From Coleophoma eucalyptorum (Eukaryota; Ascomycota; Leotiomycetes; Helotiales; Dermateaceae), in NCBI GenBank assembly GCA_026120035.1, contig JALRME010000011.1, forward strand, positions 186,001 to 250,000: a stretch of 64,000 bases of DNA, in the 5' to 3' direction. The position numbers were made by a program, and so were the translations under genes. Under the pieces are notes generated by a model. The model ran no database searches. It saw only the letters and a program-made list of their open reading frames with translations, and was not told where the DNA came from. Each line of letters starts with the position of its first letter. Within the stretch, counting starts at the first letter, position 1. Below are positions 50,148-59,750 of this stretch, one piece after another.

Positions 50148-51329
50148 CTAAACCTTCTTTCCCAAACTCCAGCCAACCTTTACCAAAGTCTCCATCTGCA
50201 TTTTCGTTGAATTCTCGACCAGATCCGCATCTAGTTGAACCTCTCTAGGAGGGTATACCACTATGACAGTGCTTCCTCCGAAGTAGAAGGCGCCTAGGCA
50301 CTGACCTCTCCGCACATCTGCCCCAACATCTATACCATCCGCATACTTGATACTGCCTACTAGCATTGCTCCAACCGCCACAATGGCAATAGGAGATCCC
50401 GTAGAGGTCCTTTGGAGGGTCATTACTGATCGCCGATTCTCGCAAAAGACATCAAGTGTACCCTCCTGACATACTGCTTGTGGATTGACGGTATAGTATG
50501 CACCTGGAATCTCGTTGATGCTCGTGACTTTTCCGGAAACAGGTGCATGCCAGCGGTGATAGTCTTGTGGAGCAAGCCTAGCAATCACGAGGGAACCACC
50601 ATCAAACTGTGCGGCCAATTCTGAAGAGCCAAGGAGTTTCTCCAATGAAAATCCATAGCCCTTAATCCAGTACTTCGTGGCCAAATCGATGGTTGGGAAT
50701 GCCGTCAATCGACAATCTGCGGGAGAAGAAGTCGCAAGGTCATTATCGGGATCGTCGACAGGCCGAGCAGATTCTTTAATCTCTCGGGCAAAGAACTCGT
50801 TGAACGTCGCATATGAATTTGGATCTGGCTTTACCATCTCAACCATGGTTGGCCCTAGATCGAATGATTCCATGAAAGGTATGATGTGCTGCTTGCTATC
50901 CGGAGAATCGTACTCTCGCCCCATCTTCTCACTTTGCGCCTTCAACAGGTCAACTGTCGCTTGCCAATGCAGTGCTTTTTCCTGCTCCGATCCATAGTAG
51001 AGCAGGTGCATACCAACACGTACGTAGATGGACATTGCCTCAAAAGACTTCTCGCCAGTCGTGCGATCAAGGACATAATTGCCCATGTGGAACCTGGCCT
51101 CAAGGTCGGAGATAGTCGTCTGGGGAAGGATCTTTGACAACCAGCTGTGCGACTCGGAGGAAGTTGCTGAGCCATGGATATGTGAGGTTGGCGGCTGGTT
51201 CTTATTCTCTGCTAACGTCGTGAGTTGGGTGAGGGCGCCAGCACTCGCATTGAAGCCTTTGCTGGTGAGATTGAAGTGGTCAACCTCGTCAGGTCGGACA
51301 TCCGTGCTGGGACCTTGTGTAGAAGCCAT
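50148..51329 (-). CDS. Soluble phosphatidylserine decarboxylase-family protein
   Basis: A single exon encodes 393 aa. The PSD catalytic domain spans about residues 165-385. It has the SPADCRLTAFP segment (Asp of the self-cleavage triad), YHRWHAPVSG (His), and the autocatalytic site as FGGST, with cleavage expected between Gly352 and Ser353 to make the pyruvoyl cofactor. It lacks a mitochondrial presequence, transmembrane helix, C2 domain or EF-hand. It therefore belongs to the short soluble class, which in fungi includes both phospholipid-like and amino-acid (for example tryptophan) decarboxylases. Phosphatidylserine as substrate is uncertain. It is intronless, unlike most neighbours. Confidence 0.88.
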   Translation of the reverse strand: MASTQGPSTDVRPDEVDHFNLTSKGFNASAGALTQLTTLAENKNQPPTSHIHGSATSSESHSWLSKILPQTTISDLEARFHMGNYVLDRTTGEKSFEAMSIYVRVGMHLLYYGSEQEKALHWQATVDLLKAQSEKMGREYDSPDSKQHIIPFMESFDLGPTMVEMVKPDPNSYATFNEFFAREIKESARPVDDPDNDLATSSPADCRLTAFPTIDLATKYWIKGYGFSLEKLLGSSELAAQFDGGSLVIARLAPQDYHRWHAPVSGKVTSINEIPGAYYTVNPQAVCQEGTLDVFCENRRSVMTLQRTSTGSPIAIVAVGAMLVGSIKYADGIDVGADVRRGQCLGAFYFGGSTVIVVYPPREVQLDADLVENSTKMQMETLVKVGWSLGKKV

Positions 51330-52790
51330 GCTGTGCGTAATTATTTTTGGCGTTAAAAAGATGAATCAAATCGCGTATGTAGATATGTACGGAAGAGTGG
51401 AGGCTCGGCCCTTACCTTATCTACGCACAAAAAGCATAGCATCCAACCCCTCCAGGCGCTGATGTCATATCCTCAGATAGCTGAACTGTATCATTAGCCC
51501 AAGAAGCTGGAAAACATTCGCCAGTGTGTGCGTGCGGTCTAAGTATCTTGAAGCGTAGCTAATACTGGAGTGCCAATCAAAGTCCAGGAGCAGGTGTTAG
51601 AGTCACGATGAAATGAGATAGTTCTGAAAATACAAGGTCCTTGTTCGCGCATCATTGAAATCTTGGCAGGGTCCAGATCCAGAAGCTTGTTTGTACCCTT
51701 GTGTGGGGTTGATCACCTCACCCAGAACAACTAATGATGAGGGATGGCGATTCTGGTGTCGCGTGATGCAAAACCTTGTCTTTTGGGTCCCCCAGTTTTC
51801 TACAAAGGTATTGGACATAGATTATCGAGATAAGGTCGTATTTACAATGACATGCAAGGAAGTAAGAAACTCGGACGCCTCGGTTCGGTGTAATGTTCTT
51901 CCTTTTGCTTTCATAGTATTATTATCTTGGGTGGGAGATGATCTGGTGGTAGGTGCACTATGATTCCATCTTAGGTACGATGATAACCAGCCTGTGGGAG
52001 TCCTCCATAGAAGCACCAATACGATGTGCTACTCTGAATCGAGACTGCGAAAGATAATAACGTGGCACTTGCTTTTAAGACACAAACAGTACCTACATGC
52101 TCGAGCTCTGCACCAAGACAAATCGCTACGGCTCTGTAGGAATATCGAATCGTAGTTTAACATCCATTTTATTACAAGACCTAAAATGGTTCCAACAAAA
52201 CCATTGGGCATGTGTCTTTTCCGTCTTATCTCTCAATGACTTCATCAATTACATGCCAATGCTTTCCCAACACGCCAACCAAAATCCCCATATAATAACA
52301 GCAGGTGAACCCGAGAAAGAAATACAAAAGGAGTGACGAGAAATGCAAGGAAAATTTCTGCGTTGCGAATACTCTGACGTGACATCTTCAACAGATGCCA
52401 ATGTTTGGAATAGTTCCAACATCCAAACCCCTCTTGCAATTCATATATATTTGTCGAGTCTGTGAGACGGTAACGTTTGGAAATGTATTGAGCTCAACCC
52501 CATGAGGTAATCTGCTGAAAATCTGGCAGTGGAGCTGTGTCGGACAAGAGCTAGGTCGTAAAAAAAAAAAAGATAATTCCCAAGCAAGGGAGTGGTATAA
52601 GATGTGTTTCGTTATTATGCGAGAAGGTGTCGAAGATCAATGGAGTTACGCGATGTTGCTAAGTTACTCTCCAGGTTGTCTAGAACGGAAACACAAACAT
52701 AAGAGCTGACGGCTAACAGGCCCCGTATGACGGTTGAATAATATAGACCAAGGCCCTCGTGTTTATCGATATAACCTTTATATTCCTGTT
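51330..52790. other. Intergenic region
   Basis: About 1.46 kb includes the promoter of the decarboxylase gene. Frames up to 102 codons are present without domains. An A-run occurs at about 52560-52572. No gene is supported. Confidence 0.4.
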
Positions 52791-52919
52791 CTAGACTTCT
52801 GCCTTTATCCCTTGTTGGGTTTGTTGCCTTTGCTGCTGGAACATTCTTGCGAAACCAGCAATGCCGAATCCGAAGACGACGACCACGAGGGCGAAGAGGA
52901 AGATAATTAAAGTTGACAT
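52791..52919 (-). CDS. Small single-pass membrane peptide, 42 aa
   Basis: A minus-strand ATG at 52919 opens a 43-codon frame ending in TAG at 52791. Residues 3-22 are a clean hydrophobic helix (LIIFLFALVVVVFGFGIAGF), followed by a short RMFQQQRQQTQQG polar tail. This layout (short luminal N-terminus, one helix, Gln/Arg-rich cytosolic tail) resembles small accessory membrane proteins. I do not recognise a family, and chance open frames of this size are common. The clean membrane helix and plausible start context are the only support. Confidence 0.45.
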   Translation of the reverse strand: MSTLIIFLFALVVVVFGFGIAGFARMFQQQRQQTQQGIKAEV

Positions 52920-53482
52920 TGTTAAAGCTGGCTAGTGTCTAGGTTGTGCGAATGACAATGTCGATTGATACAAAACGGTGTTTGAATGATGAAAATAATA
53001 ACGCTGACGACGAATCTGGACGTGGTAAAGAGGATGAAGAAGAGGAACAAGGACGGGAGCAGCGGGCGAGACTATAAAGCCGCAGTCCATCTACTCCCCT
53101 GTGGCATATTTAGAAGCCTTGTCAAGAACGACCACTTAGATATTCATCAACTCCATAAGATACAGGTAGATAGTAAGGACTAAGAATAAGCAGTACTTGG
53201 TCGTAATTTCAAGCGAAGCGAGTTTAGGCCTCGACCAATCGGATTGCTCAAAGAACGAGCTCCGTCTGGCTGTCCAATCGCTGATCGAGAAAGCCGAGTT
53301 AGTGTGCTATGTGTTGAGCGTATTTTTGGAGTATGCCTTCGATCTTATAGATTTGAACATTTGACTTACTTGAAAGGGGAGTTTGGCGGGATTTGTAATT
53401 GGTAATGAGCTCCAAATTCTGAATTTCTGATCTATCTGCTGACTGTGGAAGCGAAGAGATTCCCTCGAACCCTTTCACCCCC
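52920..53482. other. Intergenic region
   Basis: A 563-bp interval lies between the small membrane peptide gene and the cupin pseudogene. No frame with a domain is seen. Confidence 0.45.
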
Positions 53483-53877
53483 TTAAGCATTAATTTTCGA
53501 GTACTCCTCGTCTGTGACAGCATTCAACCACTCTATATCTCTCCAATTCCAATAGCCAAATGCGCCATATAGCTTCCCTCGTCAGCACCATGCCAATGTG
53601 TAATACCAGGTGGAGCCCAAATCATATCACCAGCACTGATTCGCTGTGGCTTTCCTCCCGCATCGCAAATTCACCCCGAACCAACAACGACGTGTAGTAC
53701 TTGGCCGTCATTATGTGTATGCCAATGCGTACGCGCACACGGGGTGAAAGTTACGTTCACCATAGCTACGTTGCTATCGGCGTGTGCCAAGTCAATCCAT
53801 ACATCGCCGGTGAAGGTTGCGCCGCCTTTCAAAGTACTGTTTGCTTCCTTGCTGCTGTTGCGACTGATCATAGACAT
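53483..53877 (-). pseudogene. Cupin-domain protein, disrupted
   Basis: Reading leftward from the ATG at 53877, the sequence is a small cupin with both metal-binding blocks: THWHTHNDGQVLHVV and then APPGITHWHGADEGSYM. Two lesions break it. A TGA at 53673-53671 sits where fungal relatives have Trp in the GSG-W-CD motif, consistent with TGG to TGA. Further on, the frame ends at TAG 53535-53533, but a shifted frame continues the expected tail (EWLNAVTDEEYSKINA) to TAA at 53483, consistent with an extra AT pair in GAGATATAGAG. Everything else is conserved, so the damage looks recent or reflects sequencing error. Such cupins are often small non-haem metal proteins; the exact role is unknown. Confidence 0.8.
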
Positions 53878-54126
53878 TGTTCTTCGAGATTACCGAAAAG
53901 ATTTTAATGTAGAGTATCAGGGAGCTCAATGACCTGTCTTGCTTATGAGAAAGCAGTGATAGATAGCGAAGGAGGTCCAAATATATCTGTGAGTATGCGA
54001 GGACATTACGTCTAATAATCACCATCTCTCTAAAGACTAAGGCCCTGTTGATGATGTGGATCTGCATAGCTGCGGGTCTTTCAGTTTAGATTGAGGTAAA
54101 TCCGATCGGACACAAAGTGCTATGGA

Positions 54127-55075
54127 TCAATCGAAGTAAACTGGCGGCTCTCCACGCTTTGCCCTCCAGTAATTAGTGGACAGCATGAGCTGTCTGCAGC
54201 CTTTTACAGCCCAAGGCCAGTTCAAAATGAACTGCTCAGTCAGTTCCCATTGAGTTGCATCCCAAGCTTCTCCCCAAATGGCAATACCAGTAAGTCCATT
54301 CGGTCGATCAGAACGTCCGATAAGGTCTCTACACATGGCCAACTCGTCCCAATCACCTGCTTGAATGAGATTATCACGCATACGTGGAACTGGGAATAAG
54401 TCAAGCCAGGGATGGTGCGGGATCGCACGTTGGCTTGGAGTAGGATGTAGAGACGGAGGCAAGACCACCGCTAATGATTTCGATATTCGGCTGCCTTCGT
54501 TGAATGGAGAAAGAAGCTTACTAGTATCTGTCTCCATTACAGTGAAGCCGAGGGCGCGAGTGTTGCTGACAATCGCTCGAAACATATTAAATTGAACTAG
54601 TGTTAAGAGGCAGTCTGTTGAAGGACTGCCAAGTGTGAAACCTGTCTCAGACCATTTCGCGACTTGAAGTAGAATATCACGAAGTCTTGCTGGGACCTCC
54701 GAGGAGCCTTCAAAGGCGAAAGATCCTCGGGAGTCGCTAGTCAATAGGTCGTAGCCCTCCACCTGCATTCTACTGCTAGTAGCATGCTTCGAAGCAGTCT
54801 GCTCTGCCTGCCGCTGTCCTACTATGCTCAGCATTCAATGCAAGAAAGTGCGATTCGGCAAGCCACTTACGACGAGCGCGCTGATTCAGTCTATTTTGCA
54901 ACTTCCTCCGTTTTGCTGAATCCGTCAAGCCGGTCCATACCTCGTCGGAATTCCGTACTGCAGCTTGTTGTGACATGAGCTGAAGTGATATCCTTGGGAT
55001 GAGATCTGAACTAGGGTTGCCAATGGCCGACATAGCCACCGCTGAGGTTTCTCCTGGCGTTGCATCCTGTTGCAT
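54127..55075 (-). CDS. bZIP-like transcription factor (DUF3425 type)
   Basis: Minus-strand exons 55075-54871 and 54818-54127 (52-nt intron inside the basic region) encode 298 aa. The basic region reads SAKRRKLQNRLNQRARRQRQ, with the Asn and Arg positions expected of fungal bZIPs, but no long leucine zipper follows. The C-terminal half has the DUF3425 look (PSTDCLLTLVQFNMFRA, PHHPWLDLFPVPRMRDNLI, GIAIWGEAWDATQWELTEQFIKNW-like). Such proteins are common fungal regulators, sometimes next to metabolic clusters. It is divergent from the reductase gene, sharing an 847-bp promoter region that contains two palindromes, so it is a candidate regulator of that neighbour (inference). Confidence 0.85.
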
Positions 55076-55352
55076 CCTAAACGAGAGGTGAAGATGTGGT
55101 CACTTTGCTGTCTAGGGTGGGCAGTATGGGATTAAAGTATGCAGACTGCTGACCCCCATGATGGCACTAACTCGACGTCGGCAGATCTTTGATTAGAGTT
55201 GGCACTAATGCACTCTGCTGACAGGGCCGTGCCCGAGTCAAAATCCTGCCCATGCAGGGCAGGTACAGCGAATTCTGCCTGGTTGGCCACTCGAACTCGT
55301 GCGCACTGGCCATGTATGGACTCCCCCATACTGTAGTATTTACAATATCCTC

Positions 55353-55375
55353 CTTACTGTAGTATATACAGTAAG
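55353..55375. promoter_or_regulatory. Inverted repeat, 9-bp arms
   Basis: CTTACTGTA and TACAGTAAG flank the 5-nt spacer GTATA, giving perfect 9-bp arms. A related partial copy (ACTGTAGTATTTACA) lies just upstream at 55330-55344. The paired, repeated layout is operator-like. Confidence 0.6.
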
Positions 55376-55720
55376 TGGCCTAAAACCTCCACTTGATTCT
55401 TGATGACCCTTCTATCAACTTCAAAGTGTTGCGGTTACCTCACAAGCATGATAATGGTACTACTGAAGGCAAGTAGAATTGGATATGAGGTTATGCAGAC
55501 CCTTATTTTGAGGGTATTCAGAATTCAAGTTTTTGGTATAAGCAGTACTGACGCTCTTTCAAGCCATGAATACCACATTCCAACCTTACAGAATAGGCAT
55601 AGTTCCAAACTAAATAGCATGCATATATACTTCAGTTCGAGCTCTCAATACGAGGGCTTGATAGATTGAATAAAACACCCTTTCATGCATGGACTGCCCA
55701 GTCTCACAGATTTGTACCGT

Positions 55721-55739
55721 TAAGTCCGTGACGGACTTA
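55721..55739. promoter_or_regulatory. Perfect 19-bp palindrome with CCG-N3-CGG core
   Basis: TAAGTCCGTGACGGACTTA is a perfect palindrome around one central base. Its core CCG-TGA-CGG is an everted CGG pair, the type of site bound by Zn2Cys6 dimers. It sits about 180 bp upstream of the reductase ATG. Confidence 0.65.
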
Positions 55740-55793
55740 GTCGGTAATACCCAGAGAATTCTCCTAGTCAGGTAACATAATTCGAGGTATCTG

Positions 55794-55801
55794 TATAAAT
55801 A
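55794..55801 (+). promoter_or_regulatory. TATA box of the aldo/keto reductase gene
   Basis: TATAAATA lies about 120 bp before the ATG at 55923 and about 55 bp after the 19-bp palindrome, a normal arrangement for a regulated fungal promoter. Confidence 0.5.
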
Positions 55802-55922
55802 ACAATATTCCGAAGTGATTTCAGATGTGGCGACATCCAGTATCTTCGTCAAGTTCTCTCTCTGCTACCACAAACATATATACATCAACACAACAGTTTA
55901 CCACACTCAACTGACTTACACC

Positions 55923-57281
55923 ATGTCTTTTTTTGGTGGTAAAGAAGGCCCCAGAAGCGCTCTTGCCTATCACCGGGTTCTAGCACCAACTGCGGGTGTT
56001 AGGGTATCTCCACTATGTTTAGGAACGATGAACTTTGGTGAAGCCTGGAAGAGCATGATGGGAGGTGCGGACTTTCAAGTACCTGTAGTTTGTGGACACT
56101 GATGTTTGGTAGAATGCAACAAAGAGACCAGCTTTCAAATTCTGGACACATTCTTTGAGCAAGGCGGCAATTTCATCGATACGTAGGGCATTTCTTCTGC
56201 CTTCAGTTCTGCTGGTGCTGACATTTACATAGAGCGAATGGATACCAGGGCGAGGAATCGGAAGAATGGCTCGGAGAATGGTTTGCTTCCCGCAAAAACC
56301 GGGATCAGATTGTCCTTGCTACAAAGTTCACAACGTACTGGCCTTCTGGTAAGGGCGGAGAGATAATTAAGACCAACTTTGTTGGAAATCATACCAAGAG
56401 TTTACACCTCTCACTTGAAGCATCCTTGAAGAAGCTCCAGACTACCTACATAGACCTGGTAAGGCTGTCTCTGTTTATACTCGAGTAGGCTAACGGTGAT
56501 GCAGTTATATGTCCACTGGTGGGACTTCACAACCTCTATCCCAGAACTCATGCAAAGCCTCAACCGCGTGGTCGATTCTGGCAAGGTTTTATATCTCGGA
56601 ATTAGTGACACTCCAGCTTGGGTGGTCGTGAAAGCCAATGCATATGCCCGCGAGCACGGTCTAACGCCATTTAGCGTATACCAAGGAATGTGGAACGCAG
56701 CAACACGAGATTTCGAGCGCGATATCCTACCCATGTGTGAGAGTGAAGGCATGGCAATTGCACCATGGGGAGCCCTAGGAGCCGGACAATTCAAGACCAG
56801 AGCGCAGCTCGAGTCTACAGAGGCGAAAGGCGGGAGGAATATGTTCAAAACTTCCGAAAAGAATATACAAGTCGCTGAAAAACTTGATGCCATGTCCAAG
56901 AAGATGGGAGCAAGTATCACAAGTCTGGTAAGATGGGCCTTCAAATAACAGGAACTCGACTGACGATTAACGCAGGCTCTTGCGTATATCATGCACAAAT
57001 ACCCTTACGTCTACCCAATTATTGGAGGCCGAAAGGTTGAACATTTGAAGGGGAATATTGAAGCCCTCGGCCTTAAATTAACAAACGAAGACATCGACGA
57101 GATTGAGGATGCTGCTCAATTTGATATTGGCTTCCCGATGAACATGCTCTTTGGAATGCATGACCCAGATTTTAAGTATAGGTCACGCATGACGACCTCA
57201 GATATAGGCCTCGTCCAGATGGGAGGCCTACTTGATTTGCCAGGGAAACCATCCATTGTACCCCCACGAAAGACTCAGTAG
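55923..57281 (+). CDS. Aldo/keto reductase, aryl-alcohol dehydrogenase type
   Basis: Five exons (55923-56064, 56114-56183, 56233-56458, 56505-56927, 56976-57281; introns 46-49 nt) encode 388 aa. The aldo/keto-reductase barrel is complete: SPLCLGTMNFG at the start, the tetrad Asp and Tyr in NFIDTANGYQGEESE, Lys in VLATKFT, His in LYVHWWDF, and the late cofactor-binding YVYPIIGGRKVEHL. The LDTFFEQGGNFIDT and GLTPFSVYQGMWNAA segments place it with fungal aryl-alcohol dehydrogenases / norsolorinic-acid-reductase-like enzymes, NADPH-dependent reductases of aromatic aldehydes or polyketide ketones. The real substrate is unknown. Its promoter has a TATA box and two palindromes, suggesting inducible expression. 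Confidence 0.93.
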
Positions 57282-57740
57282 GGGTGGAGTGTATTGGAAT
57301 GTGGAAAGCTTTCTTTGGAACCGTACTCGGACATATAGCCAGTATTATTATGACAAGATTGAAAGTTCCGGCAAAGTCTTCCGCCTAATTTCAAGACATG
57401 GTATTGATTAGAGTCTCTGTAGATCAAGCTACAAAATTCCGGGAACACAAACACCCATCGAGGACGTTGTGGGGAAGATGTAAGGTTCCATCCAGGTGTT
57501 CAGATTTGGACAGATTGGTCAATAGGCTGGGATGTCCCGATGTTACAGCCTATCTAGCTTGTGGCGGTAGTACATTGATTTGCCGTGATAGCCTTCTTGA
57601 TATCTTTAGCCTGGGTCTTGAGTTGTGATGCAGTAATTAATACAAGCATGAATGCCAATGGTTGTGTTCTCAGGATTGCATTGCTCATCATCCAAAGGGT
57701 GGGATATAGAGCACTGCGATACAGTGATTCTGCTCCATCC
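57282..57740. other. Convergent 3' flanks
   Basis: A 459-bp interval lies between the reductase and actin-related protein stop codons. Only short frames without domains are seen. Confidence 0.45.
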
Positions 57741-59485
57741 TTATGCCCACATGCCCAAAGTCCAGCTCGATCTCTCGCCAGTGCCTGATTTCAAGGCGCC
57801 GGGACCTATGCTTTGGCGTTGTCGGGCCATGCTTACTTCTGCCTCCCCAGATCTGGAGGCACCAGCAGCTCCATGTTGAACCCATTGTTCTCGATCAATG
57901 ACCGACACCGATGGAACTTTCAATTGCGAAAGCAGACTTGCACCGGACCAAGCTCCAAGTGAGTCTACAGCTCGCAAATAGCCTTTCTCCACGGGCACTG
58001 AGCCCTTGTTCGCTTCGTGTCTGATCTGATCTTCGATGGGATCCAATTCCTGATTTTGCAGGGCAGCCGGGATCTTGGGGCCGGCAGGATCTAGAATTTC
58101 AACTGTGACAGGCCCTTCGCCAGCCTGCTTATTGCGATTATGCTTGAGTTTTGGATTGCTGCGCAATTGCTCAACTGCTTTTCCTTGAACAGGATCCCAT
58201 CCTCTGTACTCAATGATACTGGCAACCTCGCCCAAGATGCGATTTTTTAAGCCTATGATGTTTGAGCGACCACCCACAAAGACAACTCGGGACATGCACA
58301 TAGATCGAAGGTCCACAGGTAGTTGGAGTAGAGTGCGGTAAATCAGCATCGGCAGGGGAAGCTCTTCATCGTCCAGGTCCTTCAGTGGAGTGCCAGTGGC
58401 AAGAAAAGCTGTCTCACAGGGCCCCGATAGCTTCGAGAATGGCAGTTTTAAGGTTATAGGCGGGTTTGTGGATTGTAGAGGGATTGCAATGATCGGATCT
58501 GGGTCTTCCGTTCCCGATATCTCGAGTGCCCTCATACTGGATCGCATCTCGTCCTCCTCTGTGACTGTAGCAAGCCCATGAGGCGAATGTACCTCTTCTG
58601 ATTTCTTCAAAGATTTGCACCAAGCCAACCGTGCAACAACTTCTTCGCATTCCTCGAAGCTGATGATTTGTTGTGCATCATATCCTTCTTGCTTGATACT
58701 TTCACCAGCAGCCGTGATCAGCATCCGCTGCATCTCTTGTCCCAATTCTTTGCCCGCTCGTATGGATCGCTGGCAGTGCACTTCTCGAAATTCATACACA
58801 CCTGTAACAACAGTTTCCGCCCATCCAATGTCAACCACAAGAGCGGCACGGAGACCAGCAGCGACAGTTGTAAGGGCAGGGGAGGACAGTAGCGATATGT
58901 TTGGAGGCTGGAAATTGCTGAACATCGTGTCGAGTACGGTAGACAAGAGAGGTAACGGGAAAGCAGATGGTATGGCAAGCATCATTCTTCGCGCTCTTGA
59001 ATCAATGAGAAGGTATCTGGCATGATGTCAGAGATTGAAGGAGGATCAGAAACTTAAACTGACTTTGTGAATGCTTCCCTGGTTGCCCTCTCGAGTTTAT
59101 CACTGACCAAGCCCAGATCTGTATCCCTCAAGTCTGCTCTCCAAAGCTCGTGCGTTTCTCCATAATCTTTGTCTTTGACCCTCTCCCTCCAATTCTGTTC
59201 ATAACCAAGGCTCCATCTCCTGTAGTCTCCAGCTCTTCTCTGCTCCTCTAGACCAAAGTAGATATCTGCCTTCGGTGTTGCATCGCCAGCAAATCCAGCT
59301 CTAATGTGTCGACTGCCCAACTCGATGACTACGCACTCTTCCTCGGCTCGTAGTGCTGATGGGGAACCGTAAGTTGAGGAGATGTTGCGCAGAGGTGTGT
59401 GCGGGGTGGATGGCGATATAGATGCACCTTTGATCTCAGGGCGAATACTGGATACGCTCCGATGAGCGGGGCCAGAGGAACTCAT
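57741..59485 (-). CDS. Actin-related protein, Arp10-like
   Basis: Minus-strand exons 59485-59064 and 59016-57741 (47-nt intron, donor GTCAGT) encode 565 aa. After a Ser/Pro-rich N-terminus the actin fold begins with CVVIELGSRHIRAGFAGDATPKADI (phosphate-1 region). It continues with LLIDSRARRMMLAIPSAFPLPLLSTVLDTMFSNF, ALVVDIGWAETVVTGVYEF (phosphate-2 region) and RVVFVGGRSNIIGLKNRI (adenosine region). The divergence, with a weak nucleotide pocket and a long polar C-terminus, fits Arp10/Arp11 of the dynactin pointed-end complex, which in filamentous fungi helps recruit dynein cargo. A nuclear Arp remains possible. Confidence 0.7.
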
Positions 59486-59750
59486 AATTTCATGTCAGTA
59501 GAGGTGGCTGAATGTCTATGCGCGTCGCGATTTAGAGGTCGCGATTCGAAGTCGGCCGCTGGGCTGCCCGGGAAACGGGTAATCGACGACGTAAATAGAC
59601 GTCTCGAAAACTTCAATCATCAGCAGCTCAATATCAGCACCATTCATTCGAAAATTTATGCTAGATATGCGTTGTTGATGGCGCTGTATCTCTGAAGATC
59701 ACAAACTATGAAGCACTGATTTTTGATCGCGGCAGAAGCTTCCTTCGAAT
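59486..59750. promoter_or_regulatory. Divergent promoter, actin-related protein / GEN1
   Basis: A 265-bp interval lies between two start codons and must serve both genes. There is a GC-rich CGCGTCGCGA near 59520-59529 and no obvious TATA box. Confidence 0.4.

Larger units (their letters stand above)
55076..55922. promoter_or_regulatory. Divergent bZIP / aldo-keto reductase promoter region
   Basis: The 847-bp region between the two start codons carries two clear palindromes (55353-55375 and 55721-55739) and a TATAAATA box. Several short frames are present, but none has a domain. Confidence 0.6.
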
